The position numbers and the translations under genes were made by a program. The notes under the pieces are model-generated. The model was not told where the DNA came from. It did no database searches and worked only from the letters and a program-made list of their open reading frames with translations. Source: Xanthomonas sp. 3793 (GTDB taxonomy: Bacteria; Pseudomonadota; Gammaproteobacteria; Xanthomonadales; Xanthomonadaceae). Taken from it: a stretch of DNA of 64,000 nucleotides. Shown here piece by piece: positions 27,714-38,364 of the stretch; the stretch's first letter is position 1; each line of letters begins with the position of its first letter. The stretch is from the NCBI RefSeq assembly GCF_024806835.1, contig NZ_JANTYU010000004.1, positions 496,001 through 560,000 on the forward strand, in the 5' to 3' direction.

Positions 27714-28610
27714 ATGGATACCCTCGATGCGATGCGCGTGTTCACGGCGGTGGCCGAACGCAGCGGCTTCAGTGCCGCAGCCGATGCGCTGGGCCGCTCC
27801 ACCGCCAACGTCACCCGCCAGGTGGCCGCGCTCGAACAACGCCTGGGCACGCGCCTGCTCAACCGCACCACGCGGCGGGTCAGCCTGACCAGCGCCGGCA
27901 CCGCGTATTACCAGAGGTGCCTGCAGCTGCTGGCCGATCTGGACGACCTGGAAGCCACCATCGGGGCGCAGGCGCTGGAGCCGTCCGGGCTGCTGCGGGT
28001 CAATGCACCGGTGAGCTACGGGATCGAGCGGCTTGGGGCGCTGCTGCCCGGCTTTCGCGCACGCTACCCGCAGGTGGACCTGGACCTGTCGTTATCCGAT
28101 CGCCTGGTCGACATGGTCGAAGAGGGCTTCGATGTCGCCATCCGCATCACCCGCCAGCCGGCGCCGATGCTGATCGCGCGGCAACTGGGCAAGGTACGGC
28201 TGCTGACCTGCGCATCGCCCGCCTATCTGGCGCGCGCCGGCACGCCGAAGCACCCGTCCGATCTGGCCGGTCACGAATGCCTGCTCTACCACTATTCGCC
28301 CAGCGGCGACGAGGTGCGCTTCCACGGGCCGGACGGCGAGGTCGAGGTACGCATCCACGGCGGGCTGCGCGCCAACAACGGGCATGTGCTCAATGCGGCG
28401 GCGTTGGCCGGCCAGGGCATCGTGATACAACCGGACTTCCTGGCCGATGCGCATATCGCCGGCGGCCGCCTGCTGCGCATCCTGCCCGAGTACGAACTCG
28501 GCGAGATCGGCATCTTTGCGGTATACGCCAGCCGCAGCCATCTGGCGCCGAAGGTGCGCAGCTTCATCGACTACCTGCTCGAATGTCTGGCCGGGCCGGC
28601 GGCCGGCTAA
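27714..28610 (+). CDS. LysR family transcriptional regulator
   Basis: A 298-residue regulator. The N-terminal helix-turn-helix (about 1-60) has MRVFTAVAERSGFSAAAD and RQVAALEQRLGTRLLNRTTR; the effector-binding periplasmic-binding-protein fold follows (about 90-295, with DVAIRITRQP). CGGAG precedes the ATG. Divergent orientation suggests that it controls the DoxX-dioxygenase operon, probably in response to an aromatic or oxidant signal; the ligand is not known. Confidence 0.94.
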   Translation: MDTLDAMRVFTAVAERSGFSAAADALGRSTANVTRQVAALEQRLGTRLLNRTTRRVSLTSAGTAYYQRCLQLLADLDDLEATIGAQALEPSGLLRVNAPVSYGIERLGALLPGFRARYPQVDLDLSLSDRLVDMVEEGFDVAIRITRQPAPMLIARQLGKVRLLTCASPAYLARAGTPKHPSDLAGHECLLYHYSPSGDEVRFHGPDGEVEVRIHGGLRANNGHVLNAAALAGQGIVIQPDFLADAHIAGGRLLRILPEYELGEIGIFAVYASRSHLAPKVRSFIDYLLECLAGPAAG

Positions 28611-28843
28611 ACGCTTGGCAATATGCGGCAGCAGCCGTCAGTTGGGGGGCAGGGCGCGCTCGGCAGCGGAATGTGCGGGCGATCCCTGGTGCACCAACTG
28701 CACAGCCGCGCCCGTCTGGTGGCTATGCGGTCGGTGCATTGGCCACCCCAAGCGGCCCCGGCAACAGTTCGTCTCGCACGTGGTCATTCATCTGTCGCGG
28801 CCGGTGTGCGCACAATCGGGCTCCCCCTTCAGCAGGAGCGTCC

Positions 28844-29413
28844 ATGAGCAAGATCGCCATCGTGTATTTCAGCGGCTACGGCCACACCGTCAAGCAGGCC
28901 GAAGCCGTGCATGCAGGGGCCGCCAGTGTCGGCGAGGCCACGCTGTACCGCATCGACCAGGACGGCAACCTGCCCGACGACGCCTGGGAGGCGATCGGCG
29001 CCGCCGACGCGATCATCTACGGCAGCCCCACCTACATGGGCGGGCCGGCCTGGCAGTTCAAGAAGTTTGCCGATGCCAGCTCCAAGCCGTGGTTTGCGCA
29101 GGCATGGAAGGACAAGGTCGCCGCCGGCTTTACCAATTCCGCGTCGGTGAATGGCGACAAGTACGCCACCATCCAGTATTTCTGGACCTTGTCGCAGCAG
29201 CACGGGCAGGTCTGGATCGGCACCGGTCTGCCGCCGTCCAACACCAAGGCGCACGGGCCGCAGGACGTCAACTGGACCGCCGGCTGGGGCGGCGCGCTGG
29301 CGATCTCGCCGTCGGACGCATCGCCGGAGGAAGCCCCGCGCAGTGGCGATCTTGAAACCGCCAGGCTGCTCGGCAAGCGCGTGGCCGAGTTCGCCAGCAA
29401 GCTCAAGGCCTGA
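28844..29413 (+). CDS. Flavodoxin-like NAD(P)H-dependent oxidoreductase (WrbA-like)
   Basis: A 189-residue flavoprotein with the flavodoxin fold: an FMN phosphate loop near the start ([17 protein letters not shown]), [16 protein letters not shown] for the isoalloxazine ring, and a [17 protein letters not shown] segment. Such quinone reductases carry out two-electron reduction that avoids semiquinone radicals, fitting its place beside aromatic- and redox-related genes. AGGAG lies 5 bases before the ATG. Confidence 0.9.
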   Translation: MSKIAIVYFSGYGHTVKQAEAVHAGAASVGEATLYRIDQDGNLPDDAWEAIGAADAIIYGSPTYMGGPAWQFKKFADASSKPWFAQAWKDKVAAGFTNSASVNGDKYATIQYFWTLSQQHGQVWIGTGLPPSNTKAHGPQDVNWTAGWGGALAISPSDASPEEAPRSGDLETARLLGKRVAEFASKLKA

Positions 29414-29430
29414 TCGAAGCGCACCCCAAC

Positions 29431-29469
29431 CCGCGCAGATCGGCAGCCTTGGCCTGCCGATCTGCGCGG
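29431..29469. terminator. Perfect 16-bp hairpin after the flavoprotein gene
   Basis: CCGCGCAGATCGGCAG at 29431-29446 pairs exactly with CTGCCGATCTGCGCGG at 29454-29469 around a 7-base loop. It starts 18 bases past the stop codon. There is no T-tract, so it may be a factor-assisted terminator or an mRNA-stabilising hairpin. Confidence 0.6.
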
Positions 29470-29553
29470 GTGGTGCGTGATGGCATGGGCCACATCGCGC
29501 TAACGCGCGCCACGCCATTCTCCCCGCCTACTTCGCTGCACGGAGCCCCCACC

Positions 29554-30549
<996 letters not shown>

Positions 30550-30557
30550 GCGGTGAC

Positions 30558-30589
30558 CGCGTAGCCGCAGCGAACGCTGCGGCTACGCG
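30558..30589. terminator. Hairpin after the aldo/keto reductase gene
   Basis: CGCGTAGCCGCAGCG pairs exactly with CGCTGCGGCTACGCG around two bases, 9 bases after the stop codon. The stem is strong but not followed by a T-run, so termination is likely but not certain. Confidence 0.6.
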
Positions 30590-30783
30590 CTGGCTAGCAC
30601 AAGCATGCTTGCATAGTGATGCCCCCGAAGATTTGGAGCGGCAGACATGCGTGCATCGCCCCGACAGGCGCCTCCGGCCGAGCACGGCGTGAGCGTGCCG
30701 GCTGCATGCACTCACGCCCCCGCATCGCGGCTGCTTGCACACTCGGCGCACCATCGCTCATCCCGTGCCCACACCACGCTCCC

Positions 30784-31479
30784 ATGCTGTCTTTCGTGAT
30801 TCCCGCCCATGACGAGGCTGCGCTGATCGGCCAAACGCTGCAGTGCCTGCACGCCTGTGCGCAGGCACTGCAGCTGGACTACGAAGCGATTGTGGTGGCC
30901 GATGCCTGCGAGGACGCCACCGCACTCATTGCGCGCGACAACGGCGCACAGGTACTGGAAGTACAGCTGCGGCATATCGCCGCCACCCGCAACGCCGGCG
31001 CGCAAGCCGCACGCGGCGAGCGCCTGCTGTTTCTGGATGCCGACACCCTGATCAACCCGCAGGTCGTCGGCGCCGCACTGGCCGCGCTGGATGCGGGCGC
31101 GGTGGGAGGTGGTGCGCAAGTACATCTGCAGGGCGACCGGGTGTGGTTCGAACGTGCAGCGCAGGCCGCATTCGGCTGGTTTTTCCGCGTCGCCGGCATC
31201 GCGCCAGGGTGCTTTCTGTTCTGCACGCGCGTGGCCTTCGTCAGTGCAGGCGGCTTCGATACGCAGTACTACGCTGGCGAAGACGTCGCCTTGAGCCGCG
31301 CGCTGGCACGCTGCGGGCGCTTCGTGATCCTGCGCCAGACCGTCCACACCTCCGACCGCAAGCTGCGCAGTTTTTCCAAGCGCGAGCACCTGGGCCTGCT
31401 GTTGCGATTTGTGTGGCGCGGGCGCCGCATGCTGCAGACCCGCGATGCGCTGGGCTTCTGGTATCAGCGACGGCGCTGA
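30784..31479 (+). CDS. Glycosyltransferase family 2 protein
   Basis: A 231-residue GT-A fold enzyme using a nucleotide-sugar donor. The N-terminal nucleotide-binding strand is MLSFVIPAHDEAALIG, the metal-binding DxD is LLFLDADTLI, and a later acidic AGEDVALSRAL corresponds to the catalytic ED motif. There is no membrane anchor, so it is cytoplasmic or peripheral. The acceptor is unknown; no polysaccharide cluster is adjacent. Confidence 0.9.
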   Translation: MLSFVIPAHDEAALIGQTLQCLHACAQALQLDYEAIVVADACEDATALIARDNGAQVLEVQLRHIAATRNAGAQAARGERLLFLDADTLINPQVVGAALAALDAGAVGGGAQVHLQGDRVWFERAAQAAFGWFFRVAGIAPGCFLFCTRVAFVSAGGFDTQYYAGEDVALSRALARCGRFVILRQTVHTSDRKLRSFSKREHLGLLLRFVWRGRRMLQTRDALGFWYQRRR

Positions 31480-31593
31480 ACCGAGCGTGTCCGCAGCGCG
31501 CCAGGATGCGGCGACACCTGCCCTCAAACCGGGACGTGGCTGCACATGCCACTTACACTGCGGTCCTTGTTCCTGGTTTCCGAGTTGCGCCGC

Positions 31594-33699
31594 ATGGCTT
31601 CCTTGCACCGCCCTGTCCTGATCGCTGCCATGGCTGCCGCGGCATTGACCACCGCAGCCTGTCACCGCGATGGCGTGGCGCCGGCGGCCGACACCCGCAC
31701 CCCCCCCGCCCCCAGCACGCCCAAGCTGGGTGATTTCGGCTTCGATATGGCGGGCATGGATCGCAGCGTGGCGCCGGGCGAGGACTTCTTCAGTTATGCC
31801 AGCGGCAACTGGGTCAAGACCACGCAGATTCCCGACGACCGCTCCAGCTTCAACAGCTTCGTCAGCATCGCCATCGACACCGAGCGCCACAGCCGCGACA
31901 TCATCGAAGGCGCTGCGGCCAACGACCGCGTCACCGGCGAAGACAAGCAGATCGGCGACTATTACGCCGCCTACATGGACGAAGCCAGTATCGAGACCAA
32001 GGGCGTGCGGCCGGTGCAGCCGGAGCTCGACGCCATTGCGCAGCTGGAAGACAAGCAGGCGCTGGCACGCACCCTGGGCGGGCAGCTACGCGCCGATGTG
32101 GACTTGCTCAACTCGACGAATTTCTACACCGACCGTCTGTTCGGCCTGTGGGTGTCGCAGGATCTGCACAACCCCGACCGCTACGCGCCGTACCTGGTGC
32201 AAGGCGGCCTGGGCATGCCCGAGCGCAGCTTCTACCTGGACGGCGGGCGCATGGCGCAGCTGCGCGAGGCCTACCGCGCCCACATCGTCAAGGTGCTGGA
32301 CCTGGCCGGCATCGACGATGCCCAGGCCAAGGCCGAGCGCATCCTTGCCCTGGAAGTGGCCATCGCGCGCGTACACGCCACGCCCGAGCAGACCAACAAT
32401 GTGCAGGCGGGCGCAAATGCCTGGAAACAGGCCGATTTCGCACGTCATGCGCCGGGCCTGGAGTGGGCGCTGTTCTTCGACGCCGCCGGCCTGAGGGCGC
32501 AGCAGGACTTCATCGTCTGGCAGCCGCAGGCCGTACGCGGGCTGTCGGCGCTGGTGAAATCCGAACCGCTTCAGACCTGGAAGGACTATCTGCGCTTCCG
32601 CGCGCTGGATCGTGCATCGCCGTATCTGTCCAAGGCGTTTGCCGATGAGCGGTTTGCGTTCTACGGCACTACGCTGGAAGGCACACCGCAGCAACGCCAG
32701 CGCTGGAAGCGCGGAATCGACGCGACCAACGCCGCCTTGGGCGAAGCGGTGGGCAAGCGCTATGTGCAGAAATATGTCAGCGCACAGACCAAGGCCCGCG
32801 CCGAAGAGATGGTCAAGAATCTGATCACCGCATTCGGCAAGCGCATCGACGCGCTGGAGTGGATGACTCCGGAGACCAAACGGCATGCCAAGGCCAAGAT
32901 CGCCGGATTGACGGTGGCGGTGGGCTACCCGGACAGCTGGCGCGACTACAGCGCGCTCGACGTGCGTCGCGACGATCCGCTGGGCAACGTGGAACGCGCC
33001 GGCCTGTTCGAGTATCGCCGCAACATCGCCAAGCTGGGCAAGCCGGTCGATCATCGCGAGTGGTACATGTTGCCGCAGGAGGTCAATGCGCTGAATGTGC
33101 CGTTGGAAAATCGCCTGATCTTTCCCGCCGCGATCCTGCAACCGCCGTTCTTCGACCCGGCTGCCGACGATGCGGTGAACTACGGCGCGATCGGCGCGGT
33201 GATGGGGCACGAAATCAGCCACAGCTTCGACAACATGGGCGCGCTGTTCGACGAACACGGCGAGCTGCACAATTGGTGGACGCCACAGGACCTGAAGAAA
33301 TTCGAGGCCGCCGGCAATGCGCTCGCAGCGCAGTTCAGTGCGTACAAGCCGTTCGACGATCTGAGCGTCAACGGCAAGCTGACGCTGGGCGAGAACATCG
33401 CCGACGTTGCCGGCCTGGCCACCGCGTACGACGCCTACCAGCTGTCGCTGCAGGGCAAGCAACCGCAGACCATCGATGGTTTCAGCCCGGACCAGCGCTT
33501 CTTCCTGGGGTTTGCGCAGGCCTGGCGCGGCAAGTACCGCGACGTCGCGCTACGCAACGCCGTGCTCACCGACGTGCACGCACCCGGACGCTTCCGCGCA
33601 CAGACCGTGCGCAATCTCGATGCCTGGTATCCGGCGTTCAATGTGCAGCAGGGCGAGCAGTTGTATCTGCCGCCGGAGCAGCGGGTGCGGATCTGGTAG
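31594..33699 (+). CDS. M13 family (neprilysin-like) zinc metallopeptidase lipoprotein
   Basis: A 701-residue exported endopeptidase. It begins with a lipoprotein signal ending in LTTAAC (lipidation at C23), giving a membrane-anchored periplasmic or outer-membrane enzyme. The M13 N-terminal domain spans about 55-440. The catalytic domain contains HEISH (H539, E540, H543) and ENIAD, whose E600 is the third zinc ligand and D604 the supporting acid. A C-terminal NLDAWYPAFNV segment with the final RVRIW is family-typical. The ATG at 31594 was chosen because the lipoprotein signal starts there; the frame is open for 16 codons upstream. Confidence 0.95.
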   Translation: MASLHRPVLIAAMAAAALTTAACHRDGVAPAADTRTPPAPSTPKLGDFGFDMAGMDRSVAPGEDFFSYASGNWVKTTQIPDDRSSFNSFVSIAIDTERHSRDIIEGAAANDRVTGEDKQIGDYYAAYMDEASIETKGVRPVQPELDAIAQLEDKQALARTLGGQLRADVDLLNSTNFYTDRLFGLWVSQDLHNPDRYAPYLVQGGLGMPERSFYLDGGRMAQLREAYRAHIVKVLDLAGIDDAQAKAERILALEVAIARVHATPEQTNNVQAGANAWKQADFARHAPGLEWALFFDAAGLRAQQDFIVWQPQAVRGLSALVKSEPLQTWKDYLRFRALDRASPYLSKAFADERFAFYGTTLEGTPQQRQRWKRGIDATNAALGEAVGKRYVQKYVSAQTKARAEEMVKNLITAFGKRIDALEWMTPETKRHAKAKIAGLTVAVGYPDSWRDYSALDVRRDDPLGNVERAGLFEYRRNIAKLGKPVDHREWYMLPQEVNALNVPLENRLIFPAAILQPPFFDPAADDAVNYGAIGAVMGHEISHSFDNMGALFDEHGELHNWWTPQDLKKFEAAGNALAAQFSAYKPFDDLSVNGKLTLGENIADVAGLATAYDAYQLSLQGKQPQTIDGFSPDQRFFLGFAQAWRGKYRDVALRNAVLTDVHAPGRFRAQTVRNLDAWYPAFNVQQGEQLYLPPEQRVRIW

Positions 33700-33768
33700 C
33701 TGGTGCCTGGCAGTGATGGCTGGCGCGTGTGACGCACAGCGGGATCCATGGGCTGGAGTACTTCTCTA

Positions 33769-33893
33769 CCGTACCCTCACCCCGACCTCTCGCGCCGGGA
33801 GAGGGGCTTGAGAGCAGGATTTGGCGAGGGTCTCGACGCACGCAGCGGGCGGGCCCCTCTCCAGCCGTGAGAGGGCTTGGGGTGAGGGTACGG
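33769..33893. repeat. MITE-like 125-bp element with 15-bp terminal inverted repeats
   Basis: CCGTACCCTCACCCC at 33769-33783 is matched exactly by GGGGTGAGGGTACGG at 33879-33893. Between them are two small hairpins (CCTCTC / GAGAGG near 33786, and CCCTCTC / GAGAGGG near 33854). It shares the GGTGAGGGTACGG word with the repeat family at the left edge (about 191-206). No transposase and no clear target duplication are visible. Confidence 0.7.
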
Positions 33894-33955
33894 CCACATG
33901 GCGCACTATCCCCCGCGCTACATCACCGCCCTGCACACCAGGCAGGCACCCGCAC

Positions 33956-34882
33956 TCATCGCTCCCCAGGCCACTGCAGCAACATCGCCGGTGGCAACTG
34001 CATGCGCCTGCAGGCACGGGCCGATAGCCCATCGCGCAATGCGGTGCGGAACAACGGCGACAAGCTGCGCAGCAGCCGGGCCGATGCCCGTGCCTGCACG
34101 CGCTGGGTGGTGCTGCGACCCAGCATGTCGCTGGCCCAGCCCGGCAGCAACGCAGTGCCGGCGCCGAGGAAGACGCCGCGCGACAGCCCTGCCGCAGGCA
34201 CAGGCAGCTCGATGCCGGTGAGAACATCGAGCACTTCGCGCGAGCGTGCGTCCATGCGCAACTCGCCACGCAGCGACGCAAAATACGCGTCCACCGCGGC
34301 TTCGCTGGCGGGCACGTCGGCGGCGCCCAGCGCTTCGGCCACGCGTCGCGCTTCGTCGTAATAGCGGTCGGCGATCGCGCCAGGCACATCGCGGCAATAG
34401 CGCCGGCAGCCCTGCAGAAAACCGTAGGCTTCGGTCACATGTACCCAGGTCAGCAGCGCCGGATCGTTGGCTTCGTAAGGCACGCCGTCGGCGGTGTGAC
34501 CACGGATATGCGCGTGAATGCGCCGCACGCGCGCGATCAGCTGCTCGGCTTCGGCCTGCGGCGCGTAGGTCGTGCCCGCCACGAAGTTGGTGGTGCGCCG
34601 CAGCCGGCCGACCAGGTCGGCGCGGAAGTTGGAATGGTCGTAGACCCCGGCCAGCGCGCGCGGGTGCAGCAGTTGCAGCATCAAGGCGCACAAACCGCCG
34701 GACAGCATGCCGGGAAATTCGGAGTGCACGCGCCAGGTGACGCTGTCGGGCCCGAAGATCCCGGGGTCGCCCAGCGGCCGATCGTATTCGATGGTGCTCT
34801 GGCCACGCGGAAACGCGCCCAGCACCCAGCGGCGGATCTGTTCGGCGGCGGGGGCAGTGAGGGTACGCAGGACGGCAGACAT
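33956..34882 (-). CDS. Oxygenase MpaB family protein (DUF2236)
   Basis: A 308-residue protein of the MpaB/latex-clearing-protein family (DUF2236). Landmarks are DSVTWRVHSEFPGMLSGG, the LLHPRALAGVYDHSNF segment (first heme-region His), IHAHIRGHTADGVPYEANDP, and LLTWVHVTEAYGFL with another conserved His. Members are heme-binding oxygenases, but the substrate here is unknown. The ATG at 34882 was chosen over one 11 codons upstream because the family normally starts near it. It is convergent with the metallopeptidase gene across the MITE-like element. Confidence 0.88.
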   Translation of the reverse strand: MSAVLRTLTAPAAEQIRRWVLGAFPRGQSTIEYDRPLGDPGIFGPDSVTWRVHSEFPGMLSGGLCALMLQLLHPRALAGVYDHSNFRADLVGRLRRTTNFVAGTTYAPQAEAEQLIARVRRIHAHIRGHTADGVPYEANDPALLTWVHVTEAYGFLQGCRRYCRDVPGAIADRYYDEARRVAEALGAADVPASEAAVDAYFASLRGELRMDARSREVLDVLTGIELPVPAAGLSRGVFLGAGTALLPGWASDMLGRSTTQRVQARASARLLRSLSPLFRTALRDGLSARACRRMQLPPAMLLQWPGER

Positions 34883-35464
34883 GCGGCGATGATACGGGTG
34901 CGCCTGTACGACCATGTCAGCGCAGCTACGGTTGGCGCAGGCGCTTCATCCGCCGATCCGCGCAGGCAGGCCACCGCGTTTCTCGCAGTCGGGCCGGCCG
35001 GCGCGTCTATGCGATCGAAGCGCCAGCAGGGCGCTGAACAATCGCCAGCGCGGAGGAGCTGAAGCGAAAGGATGCCGACACACGAATGGCACGGCGGTGG
35101 CGCCGGCGCTTCGCTGGCCGATCTCATCCGCACGGACGCCAGGGTCCAACCCATCGCCACCCAAGTCGGTCGTGCACGTGACCACCGCACTCCCAGGTGT
35201 GCAGTGCAGCAAGACTGGCCACCCGACGCACGCGCAATCTGGCGCCATCGCGCCCAAACCAGCTGAATTCAGCGTTTTGTGCACGGTTGCGCAACTTTGC
35301 GCGGCGACAGGTTCGCATCAGGCATTGCCATGCACGGCGAAAGTGCTAGAACTAGAGCCGTCCGATATCGGCCATGCATTGCACGGCACGTCGGTCGCTC
35401 CAAGGGCCCCGGCCACCGCCGGTGCAGCAAGTCGTTCGTACCAGCCATCCGTCAGGAGCTTGTC
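34883..35464. other. Long intergenic region, no gene seen
   Basis: About 580 bases between divergent genes. Open frames are short, Arg/Ala-rich and lack domain features. The stretch around 35260-35290 (GAATTCAGCGTTTTGTGCAC) is lower in GC and is a plausible promoter area for the following membrane protein gene. Confidence 0.5.
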
Positions 35465-36064
35465 ATGATCGCTTTGTTCCAGGGTTTAGGCCTGCTATTG
35501 CAGGACAACGCACTCCATCGGCGCTCCTTCGACGAACAGGTCGTCTACTGGCGCGACAAGACCGACACCCAGCTCGACGAAGAACTCGACCTGCTCAAGG
35601 TGGCCAAGAAACAGTGGGTGATCGCCTCGATCATCGGCTGGCAGGCCATTTCCCTGGTACTGCTGGGCGTGATCACCCACCAGCTGTGGCAAAACGACTA
35701 TCACCTGACTTTCAGCCGGGTGGTGATCATCTTCACCTCCTGGGCGTCGATCCTGTTCGTCATGTGGTACATCGCCGACCTGTTCGACCACAGCGCCGGT
35801 TTCGAGCGGTGGTTGCGCGCCTTCAACAGCCGCGCGCGGGTGACCCCGGATGCCGACTCGGTCGAGTGCGTTGCCGACGCGCTGGACATGACGCGCCGCT
35901 ACCCGGAAGTACTGCGCTACAAGCAGGAAGTGACCTCCAGGCGCGAGCTGCGCCACGAGGACATCGTCAACATGCGTGAGATGGGCCGCTTGCGCCGCTA
36001 CACCGAACTGCTGCGCGATCTGGACCGCTTCGATGGCGCGCCACGGCTGGTGGCCAATTCCTGA
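35465..36064 (+). CDS. Two-helix membrane protein of unknown function
   Basis: A 199-residue inner-membrane protein. A soluble N-terminal segment (residues 1-48, VYWRDKTDTQLDEELDLL) is followed by membrane helices at about 50-71 and 85-106, then a charged cytoplasmic helical domain of about 90 residues rich in Arg/Glu (HEDIVNMREMGRLRRYTELL). No family is recognised. AGGAGC lies before the ATG. A strong terminator follows at 36110. Confidence 0.8.
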   Translation: MIALFQGLGLLLQDNALHRRSFDEQVVYWRDKTDTQLDEELDLLKVAKKQWVIASIIGWQAISLVLLGVITHQLWQNDYHLTFSRVVIIFTSWASILFVMWYIADLFDHSAGFERWLRAFNSRARVTPDADSVECVADALDMTRRYPEVLRYKQEVTSRRELRHEDIVNMREMGRLRRYTELLRDLDRFDGAPRLVANS

Positions 36065-36109
36065 AGCCGTGGACACGGATCACCCACCCGGATGCCCGCT
36101 TCGAATGCA

Positions 36110-36137
36110 AACGGCCGATGGAGTTCCATCGGCCGTT
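36110..36137 (+). terminator. Intrinsic-type terminator
   Basis: A perfect 12-bp stem, AACGGCCGATGG / CCATCGGCCGTT, with loop AGTT, 46 bases downstream of the two-helix membrane protein gene. CTGCATTTC follows, so the T-tract is weak. Confidence 0.75.
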
Positions 36138-36268
36138 CTGCATTTCAACACCGACACCTCACCCTGATCCGGACGCACGCTGGGTCCGTCGCGTCGCTGT
36201 GTCATCGCCTTGCGTGAGCCGTTTAGGCAGGAATCGAATGACGCGGCGGCGCCAGCGTGTTCGAACGA

Positions 36269-36559
36269 CTAGAACGCAATCACACGAACGGGGCCGGCAA
36301 AGTCATCGGACAGTTGCTCCGCCAGGAACACCGCATCCTCCAGAGACTCGTCGGGACCATGCGCCGCTGTAAGCATGAAGTACGGTGCCGAGCCATCTCC
36401 TACGCACAGGTCATCGATCAGGTCCTCGATGCGCTCGGCATCGACGCCGACCACACCGACGTAGGTGACCCCTTCAGCGATCCAGTCGGCGACCAGGGCG
36501 GCCAGCCCCGGCCGTTCGCCGTGCAGTGAATGCAGGACGATCTTGCGCGGATTCGGCAT
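36269..36559 (-). CDS. Small hypothetical protein
   Basis: A 96-residue protein with an alternating strand/helix pattern (KIVLHSLHGERPGLAALVADWI, TYVGVVGVDAERIEDLIDDL, PYFMLTAAHGPDESLEDAVFLAEQL). It looks like a small Rossmann-like alpha/beta domain. Length, composition and an intact ATG start support a real gene. It lies downstream of the amino-acid permease on the same strand (30-base gap) and may be cotranscribed. No function is assigned. Confidence 0.75.
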   Translation of the reverse strand: MPNPRKIVLHSLHGERPGLAALVADWIAEGVTYVGVVGVDAERIEDLIDDLCVGDGSAPYFMLTAAHGPDESLEDAVFLAEQLSDDFAGPVRVIAF

Positions 36560-36588
36560 TGCGGTTTAAGCCAGCTGCGCAGCCCCAC

Positions 36589-38184
36589 TCAGGCCCGCGC
36601 AACCGCCTGTTCCACCGACGGGGTACGCCAGCCGCTGCGCACGCCCCAGATGTAGAACACCGCGCCGACTGCAGCGACCACCGCCAGGTCGGTGCCATAG
36701 CTCAGGTAGCCATGGCCGCCGAAATCGCTGCTGCCGGCCCAGGACAGCAGCGCGATCACCGGCAGGTAGCAGATCATCCAGGCCGCGCCCTTCAAGTTGC
36801 GGCGCAGGTCCGGCCAGCCCTGCTTAGCCTGGTAGTAGCAGTACACCGGCAGCGCCACGACCATCAGCAGGATGATCTCGCCGGTCAGCGGCCAGCGCGC
36901 CCAGTACAGCAGCTCGGTGGCCATCACGAAGGCCACCCCGGCCAGCACCGGCAGCGCGGCGATGCGCAGCGGGCGATGCAGCTCCGGTGCGTGGCGACGC
37001 AGCGCCATCGCGCTGATCGGGCCGGTGAGGTAGGAAATGATGGTCGCCACCGAGATCACCGCCGCCAGCGTGCCCCAGCCGCGGAAGAAGAACAGGAACA
37101 CGAACGACACCGCCAGGTTGAAGAACATCGCCATGCGCGGCACGCCCCAGACCGGGTGCAGCTTGCCCAGCACGGCCGGCATGGTGCCGTTCTTTTCCAT
37201 GCCGTAGACCATGCGCGCGGTGGTCGCGGTATAGGTGATGCCGGTGCCGCTGGGGCTGACGAAGGCATCGATGTACAGCAGCATCGCCAGCCAGTGCAGG
37301 TTGACGATGATGGCCAGCTCGGCGAACGGCGAACGGAAATCGATGCCGTGCCAGCCGGCCTTGGCCAGCAGATCCGGCGGCACCGCGCCGATGTAGGCCA
37401 CCTGCAGGATCACGTAGACCACCGTGGCCAGCGCGATCGAACCCAACACCGCGAACGGAATGCTGCGGCCCGGGTTGCGCGCCTCGCCGGCCAGGTTCAC
37501 CGGGCTCTGGAAGCCGTTGAAGCTGAAGACGATGCCGGCAGTGGCCACCGCGGTGAGCACCGCGGCCAGGTCGATCACGTGCGCATCGCCATGGATGCCG
37601 ACGCTGAAGTTCTCGCTGTGGAAGCCGCTGGCGATCAAGGCCACGCCGGTCGCCGCCGGCACCACCAGCTTGAACACGGTGATCAGCGTATTGGAGCGCG
37701 CGAACAGCTTGACGCTCCAGAAGTTGAGGAAGAAATACACCAGCACCAGCACCGCCGAGATCAGCAGGCCGGGCACCGACAGTTCCCCCGCCCCCCCGGG
37801 TGCCTGCACATACAGGCCCTGCGCCCAGGCCCATGGCCAGGACGCCATGTACTGCACCGAGGCCTCGGCTTCGACGGGAATGACCGAGACGATCGCGATC
37901 CAGTTCGCCCAGCCGGCGATGAAGCCCACCAGCGAGCCGTGCGAGTAATGGCTGTAGCGCACCATGCCGCCGGATTCGGGAAACATGGCGCCCAGCTCGG
38001 CATAGGACAGCGCGATGGTGGTGATGATCGCCGCGCCCAGGATCCAGGCCCAGATCGCACCCGGACCTGCCAGGCCGGCCGCGCGCCAGGCGCCGAACAG
38101 CCAGCCGGAGCCAATGATCGAGCCCAGCCCGGTGAGCATGAGCGCAAAGGGGCCGACGTCGCGGCGCAACGAATGTTCGGACAT
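36589..38184 (-). CDS. APC family amino-acid permease
   Basis: A 531-residue inner-membrane transporter with about 12-14 helices. The unwound first helix of the APC fold is GLGSIIGSGWLFG; SFNGFQSPVNLAGEARNPGRSIP is the conserved helix-6 region and cytoplasmic loop. It is likely a cation-coupled amino-acid or polyamine importer; the substrate cannot be read from sequence. A homopolymer run of C near 37787-37798 (PGGAGE region) is worth noting as a possible slippage site, but the frame is intact. Confidence 0.93.
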   Translation of the reverse strand: MSEHSLRRDVGPFALMLTGLGSIIGSGWLFGAWRAAGLAGPGAIWAWILGAAIITTIALSYAELGAMFPESGGMVRYSHYSHGSLVGFIAGWANWIAIVSVIPVEAEASVQYMASWPWAWAQGLYVQAPGGAGELSVPGLLISAVLVLVYFFLNFWSVKLFARSNTLITVFKLVVPAATGVALIASGFHSENFSVGIHGDAHVIDLAAVLTAVATAGIVFSFNGFQSPVNLAGEARNPGRSIPFAVLGSIALATVVYVILQVAYIGAVPPDLLAKAGWHGIDFRSPFAELAIIVNLHWLAMLLYIDAFVSPSGTGITYTATTARMVYGMEKNGTMPAVLGKLHPVWGVPRMAMFFNLAVSFVFLFFFRGWGTLAAVISVATIISYLTGPISAMALRRHAPELHRPLRIAALPVLAGVAFVMATELLYWARWPLTGEIILLMVVALPVYCYYQAKQGWPDLRRNLKGAAWMICYLPVIALLSWAGSSDFGGHGYLSYGTDLAVVAAVGAVFYIWGVRSGWRTPSVEQAVARA

Positions 38185-38364
38185 GAGAGCCTGGCAGTGA
38201 GGGCGCCGTGAACCGGCAACAAGCCGGCAATGATCGCAGAAGCGACCGCTTGCCGTCAGTGCGTATTCAGTCTCAGCGCGACGCTACCGGGCGGCGACGC
38301 GCCTCTCGGTGCGGCTGCCGCAGATCTTCCGGCCGCCGCGATCCGCGACGACAGCGGCCATGGA

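Noticed and set aside
33956-34691. Other leftward open frames overlapping the MpaB-like gene
   Set aside because: Two alternative frames give Arg/Ala/Cys-rich products. The chosen frame alone has the family motifs.
36589-38184. Frameshift at the C-run near 37787-37798 in the permease gene
   Set aside because: The reading frame continues intact through the run and on to a normal end, so no break is called.
36526-38211. 561-codon open frame antisense to the APC permease gene
   Set aside because: Composition (Gln, His, Arg, Asp) is that of the reverse of hydrophobic codons; the sense strand is a complete transporter.
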